Origin: Paenibacillus sp. MMS20-IR301
GTDB lineage: Bacteria; Bacillota; Bacilli; Paenibacillales; Paenibacillaceae
Assembly: GCF_032302195.1 (NCBI RefSeq)
Contig: NZ_CP135275.1
Location: 3,534,001-3,598,000 of the forward strand
DNA: 64,000 nt
Direction: 5' to 3'
The first letter of the stretch is position 1. The number at the start of each line of letters is the position of its first letter. Below, piece after piece: positions 23,651-32,820 of the stretch. Made by a program: the position numbers and the translations under genes. The notes under the pieces are model-generated. The model saw only the letters and a program-made list of their open reading frames with translations. It ran no database searches and was not told where the DNA came from.

Positions 23651-26095
23651 CTATTTTCTTAATTCTGCGCCAAAAGTTTGCTCAAGTGCAGCAACAACTC
23701 TGTCATGCACCTCTACAACCTCTTCATCGGTAAGCGTATGCTCGGTATGGCGGTACAGCAGCGAAAGCGCAACGCTCTTCTTCCCGGACTCCATCTTGCC
23801 CCCGGTATAGATATCGAACACTTGCACATTCTGCAGCAGTGTTCCGCCATGCTCGCGGATCGAAGCTACCAGCTGGCCGGCAGGAACCTCTGCATCCACT
23901 ACAACGGCAATATCCCGTTCCATTCCCGGGAAGCGGTGAAGCTCACTGTACTGCAGCTGCGCACGCGCAGCATCATACAGCGGCTGTAGCAGCACTTCGG
24001 ATACATAAGTATCCTCAAGATCCAGCTGACGCTGCAGCTCCGGATGCAGCTGGCCGATCGTGCCGATCTTCACGCGCCCTTCACCCTGGAGCAGGTAGAT
24101 GGTAGCGGAGCGGCCCGGATGATAGCCTTCCGGAGCATTGCCTTCATAGATGATCCGGTCCGTAAGGCCGAGATGGGCAAATACAGTTTCTGCCGCACCC
24201 TTAAGGTCGAAGAAATCCACAGGCTCAGCCGGCACATTCCACTGCTTGGCGGCACGGGTACCGCTGAGCAATAGTCCCAGCACCGGCAGCTCGCTCGGCT
24301 GGCGGGTGAGGGTCTCTTCTTCGGTGAAGAAGACATTGCCGATCTCGAACAGTGCCAGATCGCCTTGGCGGCGGTTGGTATTATAGAGGGCAATGTCCAG
24401 CAGCTGCGGCAGCAGGCTGGTGCGCAGCACGCTGCGCTCCTCGCTCATCGGCATAGCCAGCTTCACGGACAGCTTACCTTCCGCAAGGGACGGGAAGAGC
24501 CTGCTCTGCTCCGGCTGGATGAAGGAGTATCCCATCACCTCCTGATAGCCTCCAAGCGCCAGCAGACGGCGCAGCTCACGGCGGAGGAACTGCTGCCGCG
24601 TGAGCGCTCCCGGAGTCGTTGTCCCTTCAATCAGTGTTGTCGGGATATTATCATACCCGTACAGCCGGGCGATTTCTTCGATCAGGTCGACATCATAGCT
24701 GATGTCGCCGCGGCGCGTCGGCACCTGTACTTCCACAATTCCCTGGGCAGCATCGCCGCATTTGAAATGCAGGCGGCCGAACAGGGTTTTGACTTCGAGC
24801 AGCGACAGCTCTGTGCCGAGGTACTGATTCAGCTTCTCGAGCGACAGGGTCAGTACTTTCTCTTCAGCAGAGCCCTTGCCTGCCTGCACAATTCCTTCCC
24901 GCACAGAACCGCCGGCATAACGGGCAATCAGGGCAGCAGCACGGTTCAGTGCCGGAATTACAGCGTTCGGATCGACTTCCTTCTCGAACCGCTGGGAGGC
25001 TTCGGAACGCAGGCCCAGCTGGCGTGAAGTCTTGCGGACCGTCCCGCCGTCGAATTTGGCGGATTCCAGTACGATATTAACGGTGTCTGCCGTAACCTCT
25101 GTTGACAGGCCGCCCATCACACCGGCCAGGCCGATTGCCCCTGCATTGTCGGCAATCACAAGCATTTGCGGCTCCAGCTTGCGCTCCTGCCCGTCAAGGG
25201 TAGTCAGCAGCTCGCCTTCCCGGGCGAAACGCACACCGATGGTGCCGCCTTCCAGCCGGTCACCGTCGAAGGCATGCAGCGGCTGTCCGTATTCCAGCAT
25301 CACATAGTTGGTGATGTCCACGATGTTGTTGATCGGCCGTACCCCGGCCGCCATCAGGCGGTTCTGTATCCAAAGCGGGGACGGTGCAGTCTTCACTCCG
25401 GCAATATAGCGCACAGCATAATGGCTGCAGTATTGCTCATCTTCAATAGTTGCCGAGATGGAATCAGCGGCTTTGCCGCCAGTCTCTACCAGCTCCGCCG
25501 CCGGATCCGCAAGCTGCAGCTCCCGGCCGAGGATGGCACTCACTTCATAGGCAGCGCCGATCATGCTCAGACAGTCGGAACGGTTCGGGGTCAGATCGAA
25601 ATCGAGAATCTCATCATTCAGCCCCAGCACCTTCAGAATATCCTGGCCGACCTCAGTATTCTCAGGCAGGACAAGAATGCCCTCCTGCAGCTCCTTCGGC
25701 AGCAGCTTGTCGTTCAGTCCCAGCTCCTTGGCCGAGCAGATCATCCCTTGGGATAATACGCCGCGCAGCTTGGCTTTCTTGATCTCCAGACCAGGCAGCT
25801 TGGCGCCGACCAGCGCTACAGGAACCTTCTGTCCGGCTGCAACATTCTTGGCTCCGCAGACGATCTGCAGATCCTCGCCCTGTCCCGCATCTACGATACA
25901 CACGTTCAGCTTGTCGGCGTCCGGATGTTTTTCTTTGGATTTCACATAGCCGGTAACGATACCGGACAGCCCTTTATTGCGGCGTTCTACGCCATCAATC
26001 TCGATGCCGGCGGTCGTGATTAGATCCGCCAGCTCCTCCGCGGTCACTCCCTCCAGCGATATATAATCAGCCAGCCAGGCGGTTGATACTTTCAT
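23651..26095 (-). CDS. pheT: Phenylalanyl-tRNA synthetase beta subunit
   Basis: 814 residues from the ATG at 26095 (AAGGAAGGG upstream); a further 29 residues of open frame lack synthetase character. The N-terminal segment MKVSTAWLADYISLEG is the usual start. Domains are the EMAP-type tRNA-binding OB fold (about 40-155), B3/B4 editing (about 210-400), B5 (about 405-475), the inactive catalytic-like core (about 490-690) and the C-terminal FDX-ACB anticodon domain (about 720-814, HRFPGMERDIAVVVD). With PheS it forms the alpha2beta2 enzyme charging tRNA-Phe in the cytoplasm. It lies 250 bases downstream of pheS and is presumably in the same T-box-controlled transcript. Confidence 0.96.
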   Translation of the reverse strand: MKVSTAWLADYISLEGVTAEELADLITTAGIEIDGVERRNKGLSGIVTGYVKSKEKHPDADKLNVCIVDAGQGEDLQIVCGAKNVAAGQKVPVALVGAKLPGLEIKKAKLRGVLSQGMICSAKELGLNDKLLPKELQEGILVLPENTEVGQDILKVLGLNDEILDFDLTPNRSDCLSMIGAAYEVSAILGRELQLADPAAELVETGGKAADSISATIEDEQYCSHYAVRYIAGVKTAPSPLWIQNRLMAAGVRPINNIVDITNYVMLEYGQPLHAFDGDRLEGGTIGVRFAREGELLTTLDGQERKLEPQMLVIADNAGAIGLAGVMGGLSTEVTADTVNIVLESAKFDGGTVRKTSRQLGLRSEASQRFEKEVDPNAVIPALNRAAALIARYAGGSVREGIVQAGKGSAEEKVLTLSLEKLNQYLGTELSLLEVKTLFGRLHFKCGDAAQGIVEVQVPTRRGDISYDVDLIEEIARLYGYDNIPTTLIEGTTTPGALTRQQFLRRELRRLLALGGYQEVMGYSFIQPEQSRLFPSLAEGKLSVKLAMPMSEERSVLRTSLLPQLLDIALYNTNRRQGDLALFEIGNVFFTEEETLTRQPSELPVLGLLLSGTRAAKQWNVPAEPVDFFDLKGAAETVFAHLGLTDRIIYEGNAPEGYHPGRSATIYLLQGEGRVKIGTIGQLHPELQRQLDLEDTYVSEVLLQPLYDAARAQLQYSELHRFPGMERDIAVVVDAEVPAGQLVASIREHGGTLLQNVQVFDIYTGGKMESGKKSVALSLLYRHTEHTLTDEEVVEVHDRVVAALEQTFGAELRK

Positions 26096-26343
26096 TTTGG
26101 CACCCTTCCTTTTTGTTTCAGATGGTTTTATCTCCATGCCGGGTGTGCTTGGCGTGCTTAGAGCAGATATATAAAAAGCCACAGTGCCAAACCGTTCTAT
26201 AAAAGATTCCTGTAAAGCAGTGTTCCTGCAGAGAATATTTGGACTTCCGGCCCTCCTATTACAGTCATCTCTATAGTCCGTCGGCTTCCTCCGACTTCTT
26301 AATATCCAAGCTCAATACGCTCAGGCGCACCCCCGCCAAATCC

Positions 26344-27378
26344 CTAAATCCCCTTGAACTGCTTCACAAAGCCCATATCATTCGTGTAGAAGTAGCGGAT
26401 GTCGTCAATGCCATACTTCAGCATCGCGATCCGTTCAGCGCCAACGCCGAAGGCGAAGCCGCTGTACACTTCAGGGTCATAGCCGCCCATGCGCAGCACG
26501 TTCGGATGCACCATGCCGGCGCCGAGAATTTCCAGCCAGCCGCTCTGCTTGCACAGCCGGCAGCCTTCGCCGCCGCATTTGAAGCAGCTGACATCGACTT
26601 CAACGCTTGGCTCGGTGAACGGAAAGAAGCTTGGGCGCAGGCGGATGCCTGCACTGGGTCCGAACATCTCCTTCATGAACTGCTGCAGGGTGCCCTTCAG
26701 GTCACTCATGCGGATATTGCGGCCGACTACAAGGCCCTCGATCTGATGGAACTGGAAGGAGTGCGTCGCATCATCATCATCACGGCGGAATACTTTGCCC
26801 GGACAGATGACTTTAACCGGAGTTTCGCCATTCATAGCCTGCATGGTGCGGATCTGCACAGGGGAAGTCTGCGTGCGCATCAGAATGTCTTCTGTAAGAT
26901 AGAAGGAATCCTGCATGTCACGGGCCGGATGGTTCTTTGGCAGATTAAGTGCCTCGAAGTTATAATAGTCCGTCTCCACCTCCGGGCCTTCCGCAATCTG
27001 ATAGCCCATGCCGATGAAGATATCCTCGATCTCCTGGACCACCCGGGTCAGCGGATGAATTCCGCCCTGCGGCAGGCCGCGGCCCGGCAGGGTTACATCC
27101 ACCTTCTCCGCATTCAGGCGGTTCTGCGTCTCCTGCTGCTGGAATATTTCCTGCTTTCCGCCGATAACCTCTTCAATCGCGCTGCGCACCAGATTGGCCA
27201 CCTGGCCGATAACCGGACGCTCTTCGGCGCTAAGTCCGCCCATTCCGCGCAGAACCTCGGTCAGCTCACCCTTTTTCCCCAGATACTTGACGCGCAAATC
27301 ATTCAGAACCTGCGGATCTGTTACTTCCTGCAGCTTAGCCAATGCCTCAGCCTTTAGTGCCTCCAATTTCTCTTTCAT
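26344..27378 (-). CDS. pheS: Phenylalanyl-tRNA synthetase alpha subunit
   Basis: 344 residues, full length. The N-terminal coiled-coil arm (about 1-85) binds tRNA. Class II motifs follow: motif 1 with [19 protein letters not shown], motif 2 [19 protein letters not shown] and motif 3 [18 protein letters not shown]. It activates Phe with ATP and transfers it to tRNA-Phe, as alpha2beta2 with PheT. The ATG at 27378 follows a GAGGGGG-type ribosome site. Expression is controlled by the T-box leader directly upstream, which reads uncharged tRNA-Phe. Confidence 0.97.
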   Translation of the reverse strand: MKEKLEALKAEALAKLQEVTDPQVLNDLRVKYLGKKGELTEVLRGMGGLSAEERPVIGQVANLVRSAIEEVIGGKQEIFQQQETQNRLNAEKVDVTLPGRGLPQGGIHPLTRVVQEIEDIFIGMGYQIAEGPEVETDYYNFEALNLPKNHPARDMQDSFYLTEDILMRTQTSPVQIRTMQAMNGETPVKVICPGKVFRRDDDDATHSFQFHQIEGLVVGRNIRMSDLKGTLQQFMKEMFGPSAGIRLRPSFFPFTEPSVEVDVSCFKCGGEGCRLCKQSGWLEILGAGMVHPNVLRMGGYDPEVYSGFAFGVGAERIAMLKYGIDDIRYFYTNDMGFVKQFKGI

Positions 27379-27414
27379 GCCTCGTACTGCCCCCTCGAAA
27401 TAGCGTATTGTTCA

Positions 27415-27725
27415 ACAAAAAAAGGCCTTTCCTCCCGGTAAAGGGACGAAAAGACCGTGGTACCACCCTAATTAGACAGCTGCACCGCTTGCCCTTAGGA
27501 GTAATATTCCCTCTTCCGGTGCGGCCAAAACCTGTCTCACTTTCACAGAAATAACGGTCTGCGGCCGGTTTCCCCTACTGTCTCCCCCAAGAAATGCTTG
27601 AACGGAATTCAGGGAACTGCTCCGGAGTGAACTTCGGCAGCTCTGCTCTCTTAGAAACGCTCTCAATCTGCGGCGCTTCCTCCCTGTAAGCCAGGCACTG
27701 CGTACTTTTCTCCATCAATGCATTT
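27415..27725 (-). ncRNA. T-box leader of pheST
   Basis: The minus-strand leader carries the hallmark T-box AGGGTGGTACCACGG at 27469-27455, which pairs with the free tRNA end in the antiterminator. Next comes a terminator stem (GGTCTTT at 27454-27448 with AAAGGCC at about 27429-27423) followed by a T run. Upstream, GATGGAGAAAAGTACGC (from about 27716) has the S-turn/stem I character. A TTC triplet at 27631-27629 (context GAAGTTCACTCC) is the candidate specifier codon for Phe, fitting the downstream genes. The specifier position is inferred without folding. Confidence 0.9.
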
Positions 27726-27779
27726 ATGATGATTTAGTGTATGAGCTTCAATCTTCACGAACTGAAGATATGCCTTTTT

Positions 27780-27808
27780 ATTATATGCAAAAACTACAGC
27801 TTTGACAA
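27780..27808 (-). promoter_or_regulatory. SigA promoter of the pheST T-box transcript
   Basis: TTGTCA (27808-27803), 17 bases and TATAAT (27785-27780), an almost consensus vegetative promoter. Transcription starts near 27773, about 50 bases before the recognisable stem I. Confidence 0.8.
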
Positions 27809-27831
27809 GTTGCATAAATTTAGGCTATTTT
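27802..27831 (+). promoter_or_regulatory. Candidate divergent promoter of the secreted-protein/exporter operon
   Basis: TTGACA (27802-27807), 18 bases and TATTTT (27826-27831). The -35 hexamer occupies nearly the same base pairs as the pheS -35, so the two polymerases cannot bind together. Confidence 0.5.
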
Positions 27832-27843
27832 TTATCTTCCTTT

Positions 27844-27885
27844 AAGCTTCCTTTAAGCTTCAGGGCGGTTTGAGGAAGCTTTTTT
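27844..27885 (+). terminator. Terminator-like hairpin in the 5' leader of the secreted-protein gene
   Basis: AAGCTTCC (27844-27851) can pair with GGAAGCTT (27874-27881), followed by a T run. A second copy, AAGCTTC at 27855-27861, competes for the same 3' arm. No plus-strand gene lies upstream, so this would act on the operon's own leader. The remainder of 27886-27998 shows only the ribosome site. Confidence 0.5.
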
Positions 27886-27998
27886 CAGCGAACATTCAGC
27901 CAGATTTGATAATTTTCCTAAATAGAAAAGCCTGGCTGTCCGCATTTCAGGTGCGGCAGCTTCCGGAAGTGCCGGCTTTTATACAGGGAGGGAATTTC

Positions 27999-30611
27999 AT
28001 GCACAAACGAAGAAAGGCATTTGTCCTGCTGCTACTCAGTACATTTGCTGCAAGTCAACTCGCGGGGATAACCGGGACAACGGCATATGCCGCCACAGCC
28101 AGCACCTCTGCAGCCGCAGTAACAGAAATCTCTACATTAAACAGCCTAAGCTCCATTAAGCTCGGAACTGCACTAAGCGTCAAGCTTGGCGAGGTTGGGA
28201 TTTTCAGCCAGACGGGCGGAAATATTCTCACTTATACACTCACTTACACCAACAATTCCAGCAGCAGCGTCAATCTGGTGAACTATTTCTCCAAGGTTGC
28301 AACGGCCAGCGGCAGCCTCATTAAGGGAACCGCAATCAGCGCAGACAGCAGTGTCAAGAAGATCGCTGCGAAGCAAAGCACCAGCATTACATATTATGTA
28401 AATATCGGAAGCGTCAGCTCAGCCAAAGGGTTAAAAATTAATATGTACGGCTGGAATTTCAGCGCCGCGAATTACGAACAGCGCATCGGCACCTTCACGG
28501 TTCCTGCTAATTATTCTCTCTCGGCACTGACTGGCGAGACCAAAAAAGTTCAGCTCAGCGGCATCCCTGTCAACACGAAGGCCGAATCCGTGCAGATCTA
28601 CAAATATAACGGCAAAGCCTACGCCAAAGTAGGGGTGAGCCTGACGAATCTGGGTACCAAAGTGCTTACTGACCCCGGATACAGCTTATATCTCAAATCC
28701 TCAGGCGGTTCTACCTTCACACTAACGCTCGACGACAGCAGCTCGGAGTACAAGGTTCAGCCTCAGGAGAAGAAAACTCTCTATTATATGACCGAGATTC
28801 CCGTTTACATGAACGTAACCAAGATGACTCTGCAGGTAGCCAAGCTGGATGAAGGGCTTAAGCTCTATCTCCCGGTGGCCATGTATGCCCTGCCTGCTGC
28901 AGGCACAGCTAACTTCACAGTGGCAGCGGGTTACACCAAGAAGGTGTCCATCGACAGCAATATTATTGACATGCAGCTGATGAAAGCAGGTGTGCATGCG
29001 GATAACGGAAACGGCGTCTGGAGCTATCAGTTCCGCGTGAAAAATACCGGCAGCAAAGCAGTTACTTTGCCTGCCTATGAGCTTGCCGTCAAATCAGCGG
29101 AAGGCTACACCTTCCCGGTTACAACTACGGCGTTTAACAGCCTGACCCTGAAGCCGCTGGAGGAGAAGCTGATTGAGCTGACTGCCAGTGTTCCGCTGGA
29201 GCTGAATCAGGATACGCTGGAGCTGCAAATGGTTGCTCCTGCGGCCAGCAGCAGCAACGGCAGCGGTGATAGTAACAGCAGCAGTACCACGAAAGTTATT
29301 TTACCTGTCGCCTATTTCAAGATCCCTTATTCACTGGAGAGCAATACCCATATTGCCACCGAGAACAGCATCACCAACAGCTACGGCACCTTCGGAGTCA
29401 CGCTGAATTCCCTGCAGCGGCTGCCATGGGGCAGCGAAGATCTTGTACAGGCTAAGGTCAGCATCAGTAACCATTCTTCCAAAACTATTACTTTGCCGGC
29501 ACTCACCGGTGTTATTAAAGTCGATCAGAGCGATCTGAGCGCTTCCTCGCAGCTGTATAACGAGAATACCAGTACTGTGCTTGCACCTGGAGGCAGTACC
29601 CAGCTTACGGTTCTTGCCCGTGTGCCTTATTCGCTTAATTTCAGCCAGGCCCAGATCATCCTGCAGGAAGCCTCAGGCACCGGCACTGTCCAGTTCCTCT
29701 CCCTTGGTACAACCGACGGGTTCAGCAGCGGGATTACGCCTCTGGCCGCAGGTGAATCATTCAAGATTACCTCAACCGGCAAACAAGCCAGCGTGAAGGA
29801 GCGCTCGACCACTGTTTACAGCGGAACCAGCAATAATCTTATTTACAGTGAAGTGGAAATGAGCAGTGAAGAGACCCGGCAGAGCGATCTTTCCCGTCTT
29901 GACGGGCAATTCAAAACAGCAGACGGGCAGTATTTCGAGGCTACTACAGTCCAGTCGGATGCATCGACCAGTCCGGCAGGCAAGACTCTGGTCACCTTCT
30001 GGGCGAATATCCCGGCAGGCGTTGATACCAGCGGCCTTCAGCTGTATGTCAGCCAGGAGATTGCAGGCGGCAAGCTGACAACAGCCGGAACTGCTGCTAC
30101 AGCTTATGTGAATACTTCAGCGTTGACTCTGACACCAGCGATACCTGAACCAGCTTCTAATCTGACCTCGGTGTCCCTGTATCCTTATACGCTGGCGGTT
30201 TCCAATTCTACAGGCACCATAACAGCGGGAACTACCAGTCTGGCGATAGCCTTTAACTACAATCTTACGCGGGACACAACTTACCAGATGGGAGCATTTG
30301 ACCATAAACTGGTTCTGCACATCACGGATCCTTATGGACAATATTTCGAGAAAACCCTGTCGCTCGGGACAGATCTGATGGTAGGCAATTACAGCTCCTA
30401 CACCACAACCATTACGAATACTCTCTTCAAAAACCTGAGCGGCGGTACTTACAAGCTCACCTTGTACGACGAATTCCAGGGCCAGCGGACAGAACTTGGC
30501 GGACAGGTGTACTCCATTGACGTTGTAACCAAAGCAACCTCCACTACTGACACTGCAGCATCTGCAGGCACGGGTACAGGTACAGGCAGCACCAGTGAGA
30601 GCGGCTCTTAA
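27999..30611 (+). CDS. Large secreted protein of tandem beta-sandwich-like repeats, unknown function
   Basis: 870 residues from the ATG at 27999, with GGGAGGG upstream; the longer open frame before it has no ribosome site. A Sec signal (HKRRKAFVLLLLSTFAAS, cleavage near AYA-AT) starts the protein. The mature part is Ser/Thr/Asn-rich with no cysteine seen and falls into about six units of 120-150 residues. Each unit has alternating hydrophobic strands and a mid-unit 'VxNxSxxxVxLP' type strand pair (for example RVKNTGSKAVTLPAYEL, KVSISNHSSKTITLPAL, VSLTNLGTKVL). No sortase motif, S-layer homology domain or TM anchor is visible; the end is Thr/Gly/Ser-rich. It heads the exporter operon and is probably its partner or cargo. 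Confidence 0.75.
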   Translation: MHKRRKAFVLLLLSTFAASQLAGITGTTAYAATASTSAAAVTEISTLNSLSSIKLGTALSVKLGEVGIFSQTGGNILTYTLTYTNNSSSSVNLVNYFSKVATASGSLIKGTAISADSSVKKIAAKQSTSITYYVNIGSVSSAKGLKINMYGWNFSAANYEQRIGTFTVPANYSLSALTGETKKVQLSGIPVNTKAESVQIYKYNGKAYAKVGVSLTNLGTKVLTDPGYSLYLKSSGGSTFTLTLDDSSSEYKVQPQEKKTLYYMTEIPVYMNVTKMTLQVAKLDEGLKLYLPVAMYALPAAGTANFTVAAGYTKKVSIDSNIIDMQLMKAGVHADNGNGVWSYQFRVKNTGSKAVTLPAYELAVKSAEGYTFPVTTTAFNSLTLKPLEEKLIELTASVPLELNQDTLELQMVAPAASSSNGSGDSNSSSTTKVILPVAYFKIPYSLESNTHIATENSITNSYGTFGVTLNSLQRLPWGSEDLVQAKVSISNHSSKTITLPALTGVIKVDQSDLSASSQLYNENTSTVLAPGGSTQLTVLARVPYSLNFSQAQIILQEASGTGTVQFLSLGTTDGFSSGITPLAAGESFKITSTGKQASVKERSTTVYSGTSNNLIYSEVEMSSEETRQSDLSRLDGQFKTADGQYFEATTVQSDASTSPAGKTLVTFWANIPAGVDTSGLQLYVSQEIAGGKLTTAGTAATAYVNTSALTLTPAIPEPASNLTSVSLYPYTLAVSNSTGTITAGTTSLAIAFNYNLTRDTTYQMGAFDHKLVLHITDPYGQYFEKTLSLGTDLMVGNYSSYTTTITNTLFKNLSGGTYKLTLYDEFQGQRTELGGQVYSIDVVTKATSTTDTAASAGTGTGTGSTSESGS

Positions 30612-30670
30612 GCATTGGAGATACTGGCAAGGCACACCCTTATCATATTTGAGCAAGATGGAGGATCGGA

Positions 30671-32122
30671 ATGAAAAAGAAGAAGAAAATTATTATCTCC
30701 TCAGCTGTTGTTGTCATTGCTATTGCAGGTGTTTTGAGCTATGTATTCTGGCCGGATTCGGGCAAGCAGGTGAATGCCGCTCCGCTGAATACCTCTGCTG
30801 TAACTAAAGGGGATATTCTCGTCGGAGTCTCGGGCTCCGGTTCAGTCTCGGCGATCAACAGTGAGAGCATCCGCACCAAGGAAGCCGGTGAAGTGGATAC
30901 GGTAATGGTTAAGAAAGGTGATGTTGTCAAGAAAGGCGATGTGCTGATCACCTTCGTAGCGGCGGATATGGAGGATAAGCTGAAGACAGCCGAGAAGTCC
31001 CTGGCTAATCTCAAGACAGAGCTTGCGAACAAGCAGGAAAATTACAAGACACTGGCGATGAATAACGGCTCGGATGAAGAGCTGGAGTCGGCCAAAACGG
31101 CCATCGACAAGGCTAACAGTGACATTGCCGAGCAGCAGGAATCCATTGCCGATATTCATGAGGACATGGTTCCGCCGGACCCGCTCACTGCGCCTATTGA
31201 CGGAACAATTACCGCAGTTAACATTACAGACGGCGAGCAGGCCCAGAACGGTTCTGAGCTGTTCACTATGACTGACTATGTGAACTTAAGTGTAACCGTG
31301 CAGGTAGACGAGCTGGATATCCCCCAGATTAAGCTCGATCAGGCGTCAACAATTACCCTTGATGCTCTTGAGGATAAGGAGTTCGCCGGCAAGGTTATTG
31401 ATATCGCCAAAGAAGGAACCTCTTCTAACGGTGTCTCCTTATTCAATGTTACAGTCGGGCTGAATGACTCGGAGGGTGTGCTTGTCGGCATGTCCGCAGA
31501 AGTGGCAATTACGATTGAAGAGAAAACGGATATTCTGACCGTTCCGATTGAAGCGGTATCTGAAGTGGGCGGCAAATATTTCGTAAATGTGCCTGTGAGC
31601 GAAGGCGACACAGGTGCAGCAGCAGGCAGCAGCGATGCTGCTGGCGGCCAGGCCCCTAGCGGGGATGAATCCGGCGGCCAGTTCCCAAGCGGAGATGCAG
31701 CAGGCGGTCCTCCAAGCGGCGATATGGCTGGCAGTCAGGCTGCCGGCGGGGAATGGCAGGGCGGCGAAGGCCAAAGCGGCGGCAGAGGCGCACGCGGTGG
31801 CGGTTACGGCGGCGGGTTCACAGGCGGCACAGCCGGCGGCAGAACCGGTACCAGCACAGCATCCGGCCAGAAGCGGGTTGCCGTTGAAGTGGGCATTCAC
31901 AATGAGAGCAGCATCGAAATTGTCAGCGGCTTAAATGAAGGGGATGAGGTTATTATCCCAACTGTCATCTCGACAGGCAGCTCTTCCAGCCAGCAGACCC
32001 AGATGCAGGGCGGCATGGGCGGCGGCTTCGGCGGCGGTATGACCGGCGGCTTCAGCGGCGGCGGCGGAATGCCTTCCGGCGGTGGCGGCGGCGGGTTCAG
32101 CGGAGGTGGTGGTGGACGATGA
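30671..32122 (+). CDS. MacA/YknX-like membrane-fusion (adaptor) protein with glycine-rich tail
   Basis: 483 residues. An N-terminal TM helix (about 6-24) follows five lysines. The chain has a lipoyl-like half (GEVDTVMVKKGDVVKKGDVL, about 73-93), a short helical hairpin (about 95-160), the return lipoyl strand (TAPIDGTITAVNITDGEQAQ), a beta-barrel (about 200-300) and a membrane-proximal domain with VAVEVGIHNESSIEIVSGL. Two low-complexity Gly/Ser/Ala stretches are unusual: an insertion around 315-395 and the last about 45 residues. MFP proteins join an ABC permease to the envelope. Bacillus YknX is the nearest described type. The stop overlaps the ATPase start by ATGA. Confidence 0.85.
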   Translation: MKKKKKIIISSAVVVIAIAGVLSYVFWPDSGKQVNAAPLNTSAVTKGDILVGVSGSGSVSAINSESIRTKEAGEVDTVMVKKGDVVKKGDVLITFVAADMEDKLKTAEKSLANLKTELANKQENYKTLAMNNGSDEELESAKTAIDKANSDIAEQQESIADIHEDMVPPDPLTAPIDGTITAVNITDGEQAQNGSELFTMTDYVNLSVTVQVDELDIPQIKLDQASTITLDALEDKEFAGKVIDIAKEGTSSNGVSLFNVTVGLNDSEGVLVGMSAEVAITIEEKTDILTVPIEAVSEVGGKYFVNVPVSEGDTGAAAGSSDAAGGQAPSGDESGGQFPSGDAAGGPPSGDMAGSQAAGGEWQGGEGQSGGRGARGGGYGGGFTGGTAGGRTGTSTASGQKRVAVEVGIHNESSIEIVSGLNEGDEVIIPTVISTGSSSSQQTQMQGGMGGGFGGGMTGGFSGGGGMPSGGGGGGFSGGGGGR

Positions 32123-32820
32123 GTTCCTCACAACCGTTAATCCGGGTTATAAATCTGCAGCACAGCTATACAATGGCCGGAGAATCGATGACGATCCTCA
32201 AGGGCCTCACCTTCAACATTGATTACGGTGAATTCGTTGCCATCATCGGACCCTCGGGCTCAGGGAAGTCCACTCTGATGAACATGCTGGGCTGCCTTGA
32301 TGTGGCAAATGAAGGGGATTATTTCCTGGACGGCCAGGAGATCCGCAAATTGTCAGATAACAGACTGGCGCAAATCCGCAATGAGAAGATCGGTTTCATC
32401 TTCCAGAACTTCAATCTGCTGCCGAAATTATCGGCAGTAGAGAATGTGGAGCTGCCTCTGATCTACCGGGGAATGTCGCATCGCGAGCGCCGGGAAATCG
32501 CCACAAGTGCCCTCGTCAGAGTGGGCCTGGAGAGCAGAATTGATCACCGTCCGTCCGAGCTGTCCGGAGGTCAGCAGCAGCGTGTGGCTATCGCCCGCGC
32601 TCTTGCCGGCGCTCCCCCGATTCTCCTTGCCGATGAACCTACCGGTGCGCTCGATTCCAAGACAGGCAAGGAAGTTCTGGAGATGATCAAGGAGCTTAAT
32701 CAGCAAGGACACACTATTATACTGATCACGCATGACCTTGAAATCGCCGAGCAGGCTAAACGGATTATCCGGATTCAGGATGGTGATCTTGTAGAGGATC
32801 GGAGAGTGTCCCAATCATGA
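32119..32820 (+). CDS. MacB/LolD-type ABC transporter ATPase
   Basis: 233 residues. It has Walker A GPSGSGKSTLMNMLG (about 44), Q-loop FIFQNFNLLPKLSA, signature LSGGQQQRVAIARALAG (about 146) and Walker B PPILLADEPTGALDSKTG. The ADEPTGALD form is typical of the LolD/MacB/FtsE group, which drives mechanotransmission rather than classical transport. It overlaps the adaptor gene and the permease gene by ATGA on both sides, indicating tight translational coupling. The closest described system is YknXYZ. Confidence 0.94.
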   Translation: MSSSQPLIRVINLQHSYTMAGESMTILKGLTFNIDYGEFVAIIGPSGSGKSTLMNMLGCLDVANEGDYFLDGQEIRKLSDNRLAQIRNEKIGFIFQNFNLLPKLSAVENVELPLIYRGMSHRERREIATSALVRVGLESRIDHRPSELSGGQQQRVAIARALAGAPPILLADEPTGALDSKTGKEVLEMIKELNQQGHTIILITHDLEIAEQAKRIIRIQDGDLVEDRRVSQS

